Assembly (NCBI GenBank): GCA_040880065.1
Contig: JBBDJE010000003.1
Span: forward strand, 1 to 64,000
DNA from: Abyssibius sp040880065
GTDB taxonomy: Bacteria; Pseudomonadota; Alphaproteobacteria; Rhodobacterales; Rhodobacteraceae
DNA length: 64,000 bases
Reading direction: 5' to 3'
The notes under the pieces were generated by a model that had not been told where the DNA came from, did no database searches, and worked only from the letters and a program-made list of their open reading frames with translations. How positions within the stretch are numbered: position 1 is the first letter of the stretch; the number at the start of each line of letters is the position of its first letter. The position numbers and the translations under genes were made by a program. Shown piece after piece: positions 1-8,726 of the stretch.

Positions 1-49
1 CAACATCCTATGCCCTGCGGGCTCCGGGTGTTGCACTTGAAACTTGAGC

Positions 50-1006
50 CTAAGCTGTGTTATACGCCTCCAGCGCCAGCGCGCCCTGGCCTTCGCCGAC
101 CAGAATATCGCCGATCAGCACAGCAACATCATCGCGCGCCGGGTTCAGATAGGCCGAAAGCCGTGCGAAAAACAGCGACAGGCGCTGCGCTTCATCGTTG
201 CGCAAGGCTTCGGCCATCAGCATCAGCGCTTCGGCTGCACCATCGCGCGGGCTGGCAACACGGTCAAAGGTTATGGGCGCGCCAGCAATGGCCATCCGGC
301 GCAATTCATTGGCCTCGGCATCGTTGATGCGCGCACCGGCGCCACGGGTCATCAGCAGCCGTGCGCCTTCATAGTCTTCCAGTGTTCCTAGAATTTGCAC
401 ATGCGCTAGCACCGCCCCCCGGCTGACATAGGCAGCGTCGCCCGCCGCCTGATACAGCCGCGCCGCAGTTTCAAAATCGCCTACATAGGCATTGGCCAAA
501 GCCTGATGATAGGCTGCTACGCCACGCAAACCGCTTGTTGCATCCAAAGCTTCAAACCGTGCAATCCCGTCGCCAAACTGGCCAACCCCGATGGCCGCCC
601 AGCCAGCCAGTAATGCGTTCAGCATCGGGTTTTGGCTGAGCGTTTCATCGTCCAGCGCCAAAAGCGCCGCATCAAAATCGCCTGCCAACATTGCGGCAAC
701 CGGCACCAAAGTGCCCGAAAACTCGTCACCCGCACCCAGTGCGGCCATGGTTCTTGCAAAGGGAACCGCGCTGGCCACATCGCCAATCGCCACATGGGTC
801 ACCATGGCACCTTGTGCCATGAGCGCATTGTCTGGTGCTTCAAGCAGTCCGGCGGCGTAGTAGCGCGCGCCATCTGCAAACGCGCCTTCATGCGTTGCCA
901 CAACCGCCGCCAGATAGGCCCCTGCCCCCCGATCATCGGCCATAGCCGGTGCAAATGTCAGGTTCAGCGCCAATAGCGCTGCGAAAACGGGGGCGGGTCT
1001 GGGCAT
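50..1006 (-). CDS. Tetratricopeptide-repeat periplasmic protein, apparently truncated at its C-terminus
   Basis: The product is 318 aa. It starts with a signal peptide (hydrophobic residues 7-20, likely cleavage after AMA) and continues as alanine-rich helical repeats of TPR type. It lies downstream of the ETF-QO gene on the same strand, 87 bp away with a hairpin between them. As I recall the family, Rhodobacteraceae homologues are much longer (roughly 550 aa) and continue past a motif like AYNxVP; here the reading frame stops inside that motif (EAYNTA, then TAG). Another frame stays open to the window edge, so a frameshift, a nonsense change or an inserted element at about position 50 is likely. 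TPR assignment is from pattern only; the specific role is unknown. Confidence 0.7.
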   Translation of the reverse strand: MPRPAPVFAALLALNLTFAPAMADDRGAGAYLAAVVATHEGAFADGARYYAAGLLEAPDNALMAQGAMVTHVAIGDVASAVPFARTMAALGAGDEFSGTLVPVAAMLAGDFDAALLALDDETLSQNPMLNALLAGWAAIGVGQFGDGIARFEALDATSGLRGVAAYHQALANAYVGDFETAARLYQAAGDAAYVSRGAVLAHVQILGTLEDYEGARLLMTRGAGARINDAEANELRRMAIAGAPITFDRVASPRDGAAEALMLMAEALRNDEAQRLSLFFARLSAYLNPARDDVAVLIGDILVGEGQGALALEAYNTA

Positions 1007-1035
1007 AAAGGGCTCGCTTTTAGCTAAAATAGTTT

Positions 1036-1059
1036 GCCCGGCAGGTTAAGCTGCCGGGC
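1036..1059 (-). terminator. Hairpin after the ETF-QO gene
   Basis: A perfect 9-bp stem (1036-1044 with 1051-1059) closes a 6-nt loop. Read on the minus strand it is followed by AAACTATTTT, a weak U-rich tail. It sits 35 bp beyond the ETF-QO stop and before the TPR gene, so it may end or attenuate the ETF-QO transcript. Confidence 0.6.
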
Positions 1060-1093
1060 TGGGTAGTGCAACGCAGGCAAGCTGCCAGCGCAA

Positions 1094-2749
1094 TCACATA
1101 TTCGGGTAGGTCGGCCCCTCACCGCCCTGTGGCACGGCCCAAGTAATGTTCTTGCTCGGGTCTTTGATGTCGCAGGTTTTGCAATGCACGCAGTTTTGCG
1201 CGTTGATCTGAAAGCGCGGGTTGCCACCATCGGCATCGCGAATCACCTCATATACACCCGCCGGGCAATAGCGCTGCGCAGGCTCGGCATAGTCGGGCAG
1301 GTTCACATTTATCGGGATGGACGGGTCTGCCAGCACCAGATGGCAGGGCTCGTCCTCGGCATGGTTGGTGGCCGAAAACGCGACATTGGTAAGCCGGTCG
1401 AAGCTGAGTTTGCCATCGGGTTTGGGGTAGTCGATGACCGGATGATCTGCGGCTTTTCCGGTCGAATCCGCATCCGTTTTGCCATGTTTGCGCGTGCCAA
1501 GCGGGTTCCAGCCGGTGATATTGGCCACCCACATATCAAAGCCCGAAATGAACATGCCAATCAGCGGGCCAAAGCGCGCGTTGATCGGGGCCGCATTGCG
1601 CACGCGTTTCAAATCTTTGCCCACGGGGCCGGATTTCAGCGCTGTGTCATAATCGGCGAGCGTGTCACTTGCGCGGCCAGCGGCAATCGCAGCCGCGGCG
1701 GCATCGGCGGCATGAATGCCCGACAGCATGGCGTTATGGTTGCCCTTGATGCGCGGCAGGTTCACCAAACCCGCCGAGCAACCCAGCAGCGCCCCGCCCG
1801 GAAAGGCGGTTTGCGGAATGGACTGATAGCCGCCCTTGGTCACCACACGTGCGCCATATGACACGCGCTTGCCGCCCTTTAGCACCTTGGCAATGTCGGG
1901 ATGGTGCTTCCAGCGCTGGAATTCCATATATGGAAAAAGATGCGGGTTCTTGTAGTTCAAATCGACAATATAGCCGACATAAACCTGATTGTTCTCAAGA
2001 TGATACATGAACGACCCACCGCCAGCCTTCCAGCCCAGCGGCCAGCCCAGCGTGTGTGTGACCTGCCCCTGCTTGTGGTTCTCGGGCAACACCTCCCAGA
2101 TTTCCTTCATGCCAAGGCCGAATTTCGGCACATCGCAATTTTTCGCAAGGTCGAACTTCGCAATCACCTGTTTGGACAGGCTGCCGCGCGCGCCTTCACT
2201 GAGAAAGATGTATTTTCCGTGAAGCTCCATGCCCGGCTCATAGCTCGGGCCCTCGCTACCATCGGCATTCAGCCCAAACACACCGGCGACCACGCCTTTC
2301 AGGCTACCATCCTCGGCCCAGACCAGATCGGAACAGGCCATGCCGGGGAAAATTTCCACGCCCATGCCTTCGGCCAGTTCAGCCAGCCAGCGGCAGACAT
2401 TACCCATGCTCACGATGTAATTGCCGTGATTGTTCATCAAGGGCGGCAAAATGAAATTCGGCAGGCGCATCGCACCGCCCTGCCCAAAAAGCAGAAATTT
2501 ATCTTCGGTCACTTCGGTTTTGATCGGCGCGCCCATTGTGCGCCAGTCGGGCAACAAACGGTCCAGCCCGCACGGGTCCAGCACTGCGCCCGAAAGGATA
2601 TGCGCGCCAACCTCGGCACCCTTTTCCAGCACCACCACTTCAAGCTCGGGGTTGATTTGTTTCAGCCGGATTGCCGCCGACAGCCCCGCTGGCCCCGCCC
2701 CGACAATCACCACATCATATTCAGCCGCTTCGCGTTCCACAAATGGCAT
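1094..2749 (-). CDS. Electron transfer flavoprotein-ubiquinone oxidoreductase (ETF-QO)
   Basis: This 551-aa membrane-associated flavoprotein passes electrons from reduced ETF (fed by acyl-CoA and other dehydrogenases) to ubiquinone. The N-terminus has the FAD dinucleotide-binding motif VVIVGAGPAGLSAA at about residues 13-26. The C-terminus has the [4Fe-4S] ligands Cys495, Cys520, Cys523 and Cys526 in the order typical of this family (CPAGVYE, then NCVHCKTC). Length is normal for bacterial ETF-QO. The start ATG lies at the end of the open frame, and upstream sequence up to the PAP2 gene is non-coding. No ETF subunit genes are adjacent. Confidence 0.95.
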   Translation of the reverse strand: MPFVEREAAEYDVVIVGAGPAGLSAAIRLKQINPELEVVVLEKGAEVGAHILSGAVLDPCGLDRLLPDWRTMGAPIKTEVTEDKFLLFGQGGAMRLPNFILPPLMNNHGNYIVSMGNVCRWLAELAEGMGVEIFPGMACSDLVWAEDGSLKGVVAGVFGLNADGSEGPSYEPGMELHGKYIFLSEGARGSLSKQVIAKFDLAKNCDVPKFGLGMKEIWEVLPENHKQGQVTHTLGWPLGWKAGGGSFMYHLENNQVYVGYIVDLNYKNPHLFPYMEFQRWKHHPDIAKVLKGGKRVSYGARVVTKGGYQSIPQTAFPGGALLGCSAGLVNLPRIKGNHNAMLSGIHAADAAAAAIAAGRASDTLADYDTALKSGPVGKDLKRVRNAAPINARFGPLIGMFISGFDMWVANITGWNPLGTRKHGKTDADSTGKAADHPVIDYPKPDGKLSFDRLTNVAFSATNHAEDEPCHLVLADPSIPINVNLPDYAEPAQRYCPAGVYEVIRDADGGNPRFQINAQNCVHCKTCDIKDPSKNITWAVPQGGEGPTYPNM

Positions 2750-2838
2750 GTCAATTCCTTTTCAATATCTGGAAAATTTTAGTTGCCGATTCTTGCAAAG
2801 CGAAGTTTCGCGGCCCGACTACCTGACTACCAGCGCAA

Positions 2839-3855
2839 TTATGTAGCAACAGATTGGCTGTTTTTGGGGTTAGTCCGCCGCTTCAACACATACCAAAGTC
2901 CGCCTACAAAGAAAATCGAGAAATAGCCGTCTACAGCATAGTGCCATCCAAGCTGGACCGAAAGCAGCTGATAGAACGCAACAGCAATTGCCGATGGTAT
3001 GGCCAGAAAGCGAAACCGCTCCGCCAGATAAATGCAAACCACAGTCGCCATGCCTACATGTACGCTGGGGAAGGCCGAAATCCCGCTCGTCGTCGTTAAC
3101 GTTCCACTTTGATACGATTCAAGTAACAACTGCTGAGTAAACCCGATTGCGGAATCCGGTATGCCGTGATTTGCAAGTAACCTTGCCAATTCGGCGAACC
3201 GTGTACCACCATAAATTACGTCATAATACACCGGTCCAGCAGACATAAATATAAGCGCCAAAACACTCCCTAACACGATCCAAACGGCGGCGTGCAAAAT
3301 CATATATCGTCGAACCCGATTGGAATCCCCGTCAAAAATCATGAGCCAGACAGGTAGAAAAAACGTGGGTAGAAACCAAATGTCGGTATAAATAAACTTC
3401 ATCACACCGACCGGTATCCAACTGAACCACTCATACGCAGGTCTGAACGGGTCTGTACGATGAATGAAAAGGTCTAGGTTTACGAAGTATGGGTCAGCAT
3501 AAAAGCTAACTGCGAAAGGCATAGTGGCCTTGAAAGATATAAATAACATTCCAAACGCAAAGTTAAAAATAATAACAGAAATAACTTCTGCTAATCCAAA
3601 AACCAATCTTCTACGCAGAGCAATAACTAAAACGACTGCCAGCACCGGAATTGACCATCGTGTCAAACTTAAGAATACAGCCAGTCCATTTGGAATGCTC
3701 GCCATCATGCCTTGGATGGCAACCATCGGCTCAGGATTAAATCCAAGCACAAACAAAACTGAAACAACGCCATAGATAAGAGTTAAGAGAATGTAAAACC
3801 TTGCGTTCGATGTCGTCATACTTACTCTTGGTACCTCTAACTGCGTTGCATACAT
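2839..3855 (-). CDS. PAP2-family membrane phosphatase
   Basis: A 338-aa polytopic membrane protein with about six hydrophobic segments. Near the C-terminus it carries SAFPSVHVG (His266) and, about 40 residues later, GWHYAVDG (His305). These match the second and third motifs of the PAP2/acid-phosphatase fold, as in inositol-phosphorylceramide synthase-like and lipid phosphatase proteins. The substrate is unknown. The gene is clearly more AT-rich than its neighbours and uses codons such as ATA and AAA more often, which suggests transfer. The start could also be Met13 (MTTSNARF), since the first 12 residues look less conserved. Confidence 0.8.
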   Translation of the reverse strand: MYATQLEVPRVSMTTSNARFYILLTLIYGVVSVLFVLGFNPEPMVAIQGMMASIPNGLAVFLSLTRWSIPVLAVVLVIALRRRLVFGLAEVISVIIFNFAFGMLFISFKATMPFAVSFYADPYFVNLDLFIHRTDPFRPAYEWFSWIPVGVMKFIYTDIWFLPTFFLPVWLMIFDGDSNRVRRYMILHAAVWIVLGSVLALIFMSAGPVYYDVIYGGTRFAELARLLANHGIPDSAIGFTQQLLLESYQSGTLTTTSGISAFPSVHVGMATVVCIYLAERFRFLAIPSAIAVAFYQLLSVQLGWHYAVDGYFSIFFVGGLWYVLKRRTNPKNSQSVAT

Positions 3856-4012
3856 GAAGTTGGATTCCTTACTCCCCAGGATCAGTTGGTCACACCTAGC
3901 GCAGCCTGTGCATAACGGTCAATCGAAAGCAGCGTTAAAGGCAGCTTTACGCAAGGTTTGCAGTGATAGGAATCGGGGTGACGCACGGTAGGTTTCGCGC
4001 TTATATTGCGCT

Positions 4013-4693
4013 ATGGATATCAATGGCCATTTGCGTGAACTTGAGAAACTGGGCAGCGAAAAGCTGCGCGGCCAGAATGCCAATCGTGGTGTGCATAGCA
4101 CTCATTTCGGCGTAAAGATGGGCGATATCCGCAAGCTGGCAAAGCCGCTCAAAACCAACCATGCGCTGGCCAAAAAGCTATGGGAAACCGAAATTTTCGA
4201 GGCCCGCCTGCTGGCCATTCTGATCATCGACATCAAAGCGCTTGGCGGCGATGACCTAGATAAAATGGTGCGCGGGAATTCTGAAACGCCGGTTGCCGAC
4301 TGGCTGGCATCCTATGTCATCAAGAAACACCCCGAAAAAGAAGTGCTGCGCCTGAACTGGATGAAGACCGCCCACCCCATGGCCGCCCGCGCCGGGTGGA
4401 GCCTGACGGCCGAGCGTATCGAAAATACGCCTGAAGGTCTGGGCCTGCCCGAGATACTCGACCAGATCGAAGCGGAAATGCCAAATGCCCCGTCCGAGAT
4501 GCAGTGGACGATGAACATGGCGCTGGCCAATATAGGCATTCACCACGCCGCCCTGCGCCCCCGCGCGCTTGAAATTGGCGAAAGCCTCGGCATCTTTCGC
4601 GACTACCCAACGCCCAAAGGTTGCACCTCGCCATTTGCGCCGCTGTGGATCGGCGAAATGGTGCGGCGACAAGAGGTGTCTGGCAAAACATAA
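4013..4693 (+). CDS. AlkD-like DNA alkylation repair protein
   Basis: A 226-aa soluble protein of the AlkD/HEAT-repeat DNA glycosylase family, which excises bulky or cationic alkylated bases such as 3-methyladenine and 7-methylguanine. It starts with RELEKLGSEKLRGQNANRG followed by GVKMGDIRKLAK, a pattern typical of these proteins, and consists of alpha-helical repeats throughout. It stands alone on the plus strand between the AT-rich PAP2 gene and greA. The family is clear; activity on a given lesion is inferred. Confidence 0.85.
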   Translation: MDINGHLRELEKLGSEKLRGQNANRGVHSTHFGVKMGDIRKLAKPLKTNHALAKKLWETEIFEARLLAILIIDIKALGGDDLDKMVRGNSETPVADWLASYVIKKHPEKEVLRLNWMKTAHPMAARAGWSLTAERIENTPEGLGLPEILDQIEAEMPNAPSEMQWTMNMALANIGIHHAALRPRALEIGESLGIFRDYPTPKGCTSPFAPLWIGEMVRRQEVSGKT

Positions 4694-4736
4694 ACGCGTA
4701 AAAACGCCGAGTTTTCCGGGTTTTCAGCCTCTGTGC

Positions 4737-4765
4737 TTGCACGTCTGCAAACCGCTTCCTATTGT
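4737..4765 (+). promoter_or_regulatory. Likely sigma-70 promoter of greA
   Basis: TTGCAC and TATTGT are separated by exactly 17 bp, 56 bp before the greA start. The match to the housekeeping consensus is good, but it is a pattern match only. Confidence 0.45.
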
Positions 4766-4820
4766 AATCGCTAAACCAATCCGCCCCTGTGGCGGCAGAG
4801 CAGTATGAGAAGACCCAACC

Positions 4821-5291
4821 ATGGAAAAAATTCCCCTCACGGCGCGCGGCTATGCCAAGCTTGAAGGCGAGCTGAAGCAGCTGAAATCGGTTGAACGCCC
4901 CGCCGTCATCCGCGCCATTGCCGAAGCGCGCGAGCATGGCGATTTGTCGGAAAATGCCGAATACCACGCCGCGCGTGAAAAGCAGAGCTTCATCGAAGGC
5001 CGGGTGAAAGAACTGGAATCGATCATCGGGCTGGCAGATGTGATCGACGTGTCCAAAATGTCGGGCACAGCCAAATTCGGCGCGACGGTCGCATTGGTCG
5101 ATGAAGACAGCGACGAGGAAAAAACCTTTCAGATTGTGGGCGAGGCCGAGGCGGATATTGATGCGGGCCTGCTCAACATGAAATCGCCGCTTGCGCGCGC
5201 GCTGATCGGCAAGGACGCAGGGGACAGTGTCGAAGTTGTCACCCCCGGGGGCCGCAAATCATACGAGATCCTCTCGATCCGCTATATCTGA
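4821..5291 (+). CDS. greA: Transcription elongation factor GreA
   Basis: At 156 aa it is the normal length for GreA. The N-terminal coiled coil (LTARGYAKLEGELKQLKS, then ENAEYHAAREKQSF) inserts into the RNA polymerase secondary channel and stimulates cleavage of backtracked RNA. The C-terminal FKBP-like domain ends SYEILSIRYI. The coiled-coil tip has the acidic pattern HGDLSENAEYH expected of an active Gre factor. A promoter-like sequence lies 56 bp upstream. The downstream membrane protein begins within 20 bp and may be co-transcribed. Confidence 0.97.
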   Translation: MEKIPLTARGYAKLEGELKQLKSVERPAVIRAIAEAREHGDLSENAEYHAAREKQSFIEGRVKELESIIGLADVIDVSKMSGTAKFGATVALVDEDSDEEKTFQIVGEAEADIDAGLLNMKSPLARALIGKDAGDSVEVVTPGGRKSYEILSIRYI

Positions 5292-5308
5292 AAAGGGGCA
5301 TAGTGCCG

Positions 5309-6343
5309 ATGGAGCTTAGGGCCAACAAGACCACCGCGCTGCGAGATACGCTTATCGCCGCGGTGGTCAGCATTGTGTGGGTCATCGGTATTAGCGCCTA
5401 TGCGGCGGGGTATTTCGGCCTGCTTGGCGGTGAAGCGGCGGCAGGTGCCGGTGCGTTCGATTTGCTGTTATTCATACTGGCGGCGCTACTGCCGCTGGTG
5501 CTGATCTGGTTTTGCGTGCAGCTTTTGGCCCGCACCCGCGAGGTGCAGGTCGAGGCGGCAGAGCTTTCCAGCGCTGTAAAGCGGCTCAATACCAGCACGC
5601 CCAATTCGCTGACCGCCCGTGTTGTTGCCCAGCCCGACAATCGCGCGCTGACAGAAACGCGCGACAGGATGGACTCGATCAGCCAACAGCTTCAGCAGGT
5701 GGAAACCGCACTTGTGGCACTACTGCATGCGCAAGTGGCAGGGCGTGACAGCCACACCGCCAACATGCTATCTGCCCCACAGGATGAAGCCGCGCCCATC
5801 GGCCAGCCAATGGACGAGCTTGATCAGGCCACATTGCCGCTCGGGCAGACCGAGCTGCGCCTGCCCCATACGCCACCGAATTGGGGCGAGCTTATTCACG
5901 CGCTGAATTTCCCCACCGATGAAAAAGACAAAGACGGGTTTCGTGCATTGCGCATTGCCATGCGGCACCGCAATGCCTCGCTGTGTTTGCGCGCCTCCGA
6001 AGACATCATGAACCTGCTGGCCCAAGACGGAATTTATATGGATGACCTCAAGCCCGAGGTTGCCAAGGCTCGCGAATGGCGGCGGTTTTCCGATGGTGAG
6101 CGTGGCCGCGAGATGGACCCGATTGGCGGCATCCGCGATGTTACCGCGATTGCGCTGGCCCGTGGCCGTATGCGCAACGACCCGATTTTTCGCGACACAG
6201 CGCTGCATTTTCAGCGCCGGTTCGATATTGTGCTGCGCGAGTTCTGCCGCGATGGCGAAGACAAGCATATCGAGGCATTGGCAAATACCCGCACCGGGCG
6301 CGCCTTTATGCTGCTTGGCCGCGTTTCCGGCATGTTCGGCTAG
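5309..6343 (+). CDS. Conserved membrane protein of unknown function
   Basis: About 344 aa with two hydrophobic segments near the N-terminus (about residues 15-40 and 50-75), then a coiled-coil-like stretch (residues about 80-140, heptads around SISQQLQQVETALVALL) and a soluble C-terminal domain with DGIYMDDLKPEVAKAREWRR. A GTG start at 5303 is also possible, but the ATG at 5309 is better spaced from the AAAAGGGG ribosome-binding site. It follows greA closely. Similar proteins occur as conserved hypotheticals in Rhodobacteraceae; I do not recognise a function. Confidence 0.7.
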   Translation: MELRANKTTALRDTLIAAVVSIVWVIGISAYAAGYFGLLGGEAAAGAGAFDLLLFILAALLPLVLIWFCVQLLARTREVQVEAAELSSAVKRLNTSTPNSLTARVVAQPDNRALTETRDRMDSISQQLQQVETALVALLHAQVAGRDSHTANMLSAPQDEAAPIGQPMDELDQATLPLGQTELRLPHTPPNWGELIHALNFPTDEKDKDGFRALRIAMRHRNASLCLRASEDIMNLLAQDGIYMDDLKPEVAKAREWRRFSDGERGREMDPIGGIRDVTAIALARGRMRNDPIFRDTALHFQRRFDIVLREFCRDGEDKHIEALANTRTGRAFMLLGRVSGMFG

Positions 6344-6353
6344 GCAAAAAGCC

Positions 6354-7631
6354 CTACAGCCCAAACGCGGCGAAGCTGATATAGCGCACAAGATCACCCG
6401 GTGTGACCGTGCCCGCCGCATCGGGCAGTTCCACCAGCCCGTCGGCCCAGGCCAGCCCTGAAATGCGGCCCGAACCTTCGGAGTGATAGGCCGCGACCGT
6501 GCCATCCGCGTTGAGCCTTGCGCGCAGATATTCGCGCCGACCGGCCTTTTTGGTTTTAGCAAAAGCCGCAGGCAACATTTGGCCCGCAGGCTCCAGCCAC
6601 CCTGCGCCCGCCAGCACCGAAAGCGCCGGGCGCGCCATGACCAGCGCACAAATGCACGCCGCTACAGGGTTGCCCGGCAGCCCGAAAACCGGCACATTGC
6701 GCCCCTGCACTGCGGGCCAAAGCCCAAGCGCCAGCGGGCGGCCCGGCTTCATGGCCACGCGCCATGTTTGCAAGCTGCCATGGGCGCTGATGACCGCACT
6801 CAAATGGTCTTCATCGCCAGCTGATGCGCCACCGCTGGTCAGAATTGCGTCACACCGTGCAGCCGCCCCGTTTAGCGCTGTCTTCAGCGCTGCGGGGTCA
6901 TCTCCGACATGGCCCAGATCAATCGCCTCATGCCCGAAAGCCTGCGCCATGGCCAACAGCATTGGGCGGTTGGCGTCATAGGTCTGGTGGGGTGCAACGG
7001 GCGCGCCAGGGGTGCAAAGCTCGTCGCCGCTCGACAATACACCAACCCTCAAGGTTTTGAAGACCTGAAGCCTCGCCACGCCAACGGCGGCGATCAACGC
7101 CAGATCGGGCGCACGCAGCCGCCGCCCTGCGGGCAAAACTTCGGCCCCTGCGGCCACATCCTCGCCAGCGCGCCGCACATTCGCCCCTGGCTTCAGCCCC
7201 GGCTTGAAGTGAATGCGTCCGCCCGTCAGTGTCACATCCTCTTGCATCACGATGCTGTCCACACCGTCGCTCACAAGCGCACCGGTCAGAATGCGCAGCG
7301 CAGCGCCAGCAGGCACCGCGCCATTAAAAGGCGCGCCCGCCGCCGCGCGACCCGCAAGCAATTCCAGATTTCCGGCGCCGTCATCCGCCAGCGAAGCATG
7401 CGCCAGCCCGTAACCATCTACCGCCGCATTGGCCATTGGCGGGTTGGCACGGGTTGCGAGCACCGGCGCGGCGAGTATGCGGCCAAGGGCAGAGGCCGCG
7501 GGCACGGTTTCAACGCCAGCAGCAATAGCCATGCCCTCACGCAGCCGTGCAAGTGCTACGTCAACCGGGGTCCAGTCCACGCCCGGCGGCAGGGCAAAGC
7601 AGTCATCCGCCAGTGATTTGCCGCTATCCAA
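6354..7631 (-). CDS. moeA: Molybdopterin molybdenumtransferase MoeA
   Basis: MoeA inserts molybdate into adenylylated molybdopterin to make Mo-molybdopterin. Recognisable features are the N-terminal PVDVALARLREGMA region, the MPT-binding domain with GVLSSGDEL, TYDANRPML and TSGGASAGDEDH, and the C-terminal GLPGNPVA. I place the start at a TTG (7631), giving 425 aa and an 8-nt overlap with the mobB stop. The nearest ATG upstream would extend 14 residues into mobB. It is the last gene of the fdhD-mobA-mobB-moeA operon; its product serves the SoxCD enzyme encoded in this window among others. Confidence 0.92.
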   Translation of the reverse strand: MDSGKSLADDCFALPPGVDWTPVDVALARLREGMAIAAGVETVPAASALGRILAAPVLATRANPPMANAAVDGYGLAHASLADDGAGNLELLAGRAAAGAPFNGAVPAGAALRILTGALVSDGVDSIVMQEDVTLTGGRIHFKPGLKPGANVRRAGEDVAAGAEVLPAGRRLRAPDLALIAAVGVARLQVFKTLRVGVLSSGDELCTPGAPVAPHQTYDANRPMLLAMAQAFGHEAIDLGHVGDDPAALKTALNGAAARCDAILTSGGASAGDEDHLSAVISAHGSLQTWRVAMKPGRPLALGLWPAVQGRNVPVFGLPGNPVAACICALVMARPALSVLAGAGWLEPAGQMLPAAFAKTKKAGRREYLRARLNADGTVAAYHSEGSGRISGLAWADGLVELPDAAGTVTPGDLVRYISFAAFGL

Positions 7632-8130
7632 GCCCCACCTCCGCTGCAATGAAATCGGCAATAGCCGCAACATCGTTCAAATCAAAACGCGGTCGGTCAA
7701 GCGGGCCGGTCTCATAGCCTGCCGCGACCGCTTTTACTGTATCGTCATGCAAAGCGATCAGCCCTTCGCGCCCCGCCCGCAACGCGGCCTCGACCTTGGC
7801 ATGGCTATCGCGTTTATACCCCTCGACAAGCACAAGGTCGCAGGGCGAAAGCCGGGCCAGAAGTTCCGCCAGATCTGGCGGCGCGGCCCCGCGCAATTCA
7901 TGCATCAATGCCCAGCGGCTGGACGAGGCAACAAGCACCTCGCCCGCGCCCGCCGCCCTGTGCCGCCAGCTATCCTTGCCTTCGTGGTCAACATCCACCT
8001 GGTGATGCGCGTGCTTGATTGTTGAAACCGTATACCCCCGCGCCGCAAACGTGGCCACAAGACGCTCGACCAACGTGGTCTTGCCCATATTTTTCCAGCC
8101 GACGACACCATAAACCCGCTGCATAGTCAT
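7624..8130 (-). CDS. mobB: Molybdopterin-guanine dinucleotide biosynthesis adaptor protein MobB
   Basis: A 168-aa P-loop GTPase that assists MobA in making the bis-MGD form of molybdenum cofactor. The Walker A motif GWKNMGKTTL is at residues 11-20, and the conserved TIKHAHH and DLVLVEGYK follow. Its ATG overlaps the mobA stop in an ATGA, so translation is likely coupled. Met3 is an alternative start. Confidence 0.94.
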   Translation of the reverse strand: MTMQRVYGVVGWKNMGKTTLVERLVATFAARGYTVSTIKHAHHQVDVDHEGKDSWRHRAAGAGEVLVASSSRWALMHELRGAAPPDLAELLARLSPCDLVLVEGYKRDSHAKVEAALRAGREGLIALHDDTVKAVAAGYETGPLDRPRFDLNDVAAIADFIAAEVGLG

Positions 8131-8726
8131 CCTTTCACGCGCACTTGCGCCAGTGCCAGATCCTCGGGTGTGTTGACGTTGAAGAACGCATCGTCACCGT
8201 CATCAAATACGCAAGTTGCACAGCCCGCAGCATCGCTGAACTGAACAACCTTGCGCGTGCCCTCATTCAGCGCAAGCCGCAGCGCATCGGCAAGCGAAAC
8301 ATCCCACAGCGCAAATGTCGGATGGCGGGCGCGGCGCGCCTCACCCGGCCCTGCCGCCATAGCAATGGGCTGCCCCTCGCGCGCCGCAATCAGCCGCGCC
8401 GCAAGGTCTTGCGGAAAGAACGGCGTATCACCGGCCACGCTCAGCACGGCATCAAACCCTTGCGCCTGTGCCCAGTCGAGCCCCGCCAAAACCCCGGCAA
8501 GCGGACCTGCGAACCCCGCCACGCTATCGGCCACAACAGGCAGGCCAAAGCGGGCAAACCGCGCAGCATCGCCATTGGCGTTGAGCACCACAGCCTCAAC
8601 CTGTGGCTGAAGCCGTGCGATGACCTGATCCAGCAGCGTGGCCGCACCAAGCGGCAACAATGCCTTGTCGCCACCGCCCATGCGCGTTGCCAATCCACCG
8701 GCAAGGATGACGCCCGCAAGCCTCAT
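8127..8726 (-). CDS. mobA: Molybdenum cofactor guanylyltransferase MobA
   Basis: MobA transfers GMP from GTP to Mo-molybdopterin, giving MGD. The N-terminal nucleotide-binding motif is LAGGLATRMGGGDKALL, close to the consensus LAGGxxxRMGxxDK. The central region holds SVAGDTPFFP, with the metal-binding Asp. I choose the ATG at 8726 (199 aa), which overlaps the preceding stop as ATGA, rather than the in-frame ATG five codons upstream. Confidence 0.94.
   Translation of the reverse strand: MRLAGVILAGGLATRMGGGDKALLPLGAATLLDQVIARLQPQVEAVVLNANGDAARFARFGLPVVADSVAGFAGPLAGVLAGLDWAQAQGFDAVLSVAGDTPFFPQDLAARLIAAREGQPIAMAAGPGEARRARHPTFALWDVSLADALRLALNEGTRKVVQFSDAAGCATCVFDDGDDAFFNVNTPEDLALAQVRVKG

Noticed and set aside
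1901..2782. Long plus-strand reading frame opposite the ETF-QO gene
   Set aside because: It mirrors the high-GC coding frame of ETF-QO, which has clear motifs; the antisense protein has no recognisable domain.
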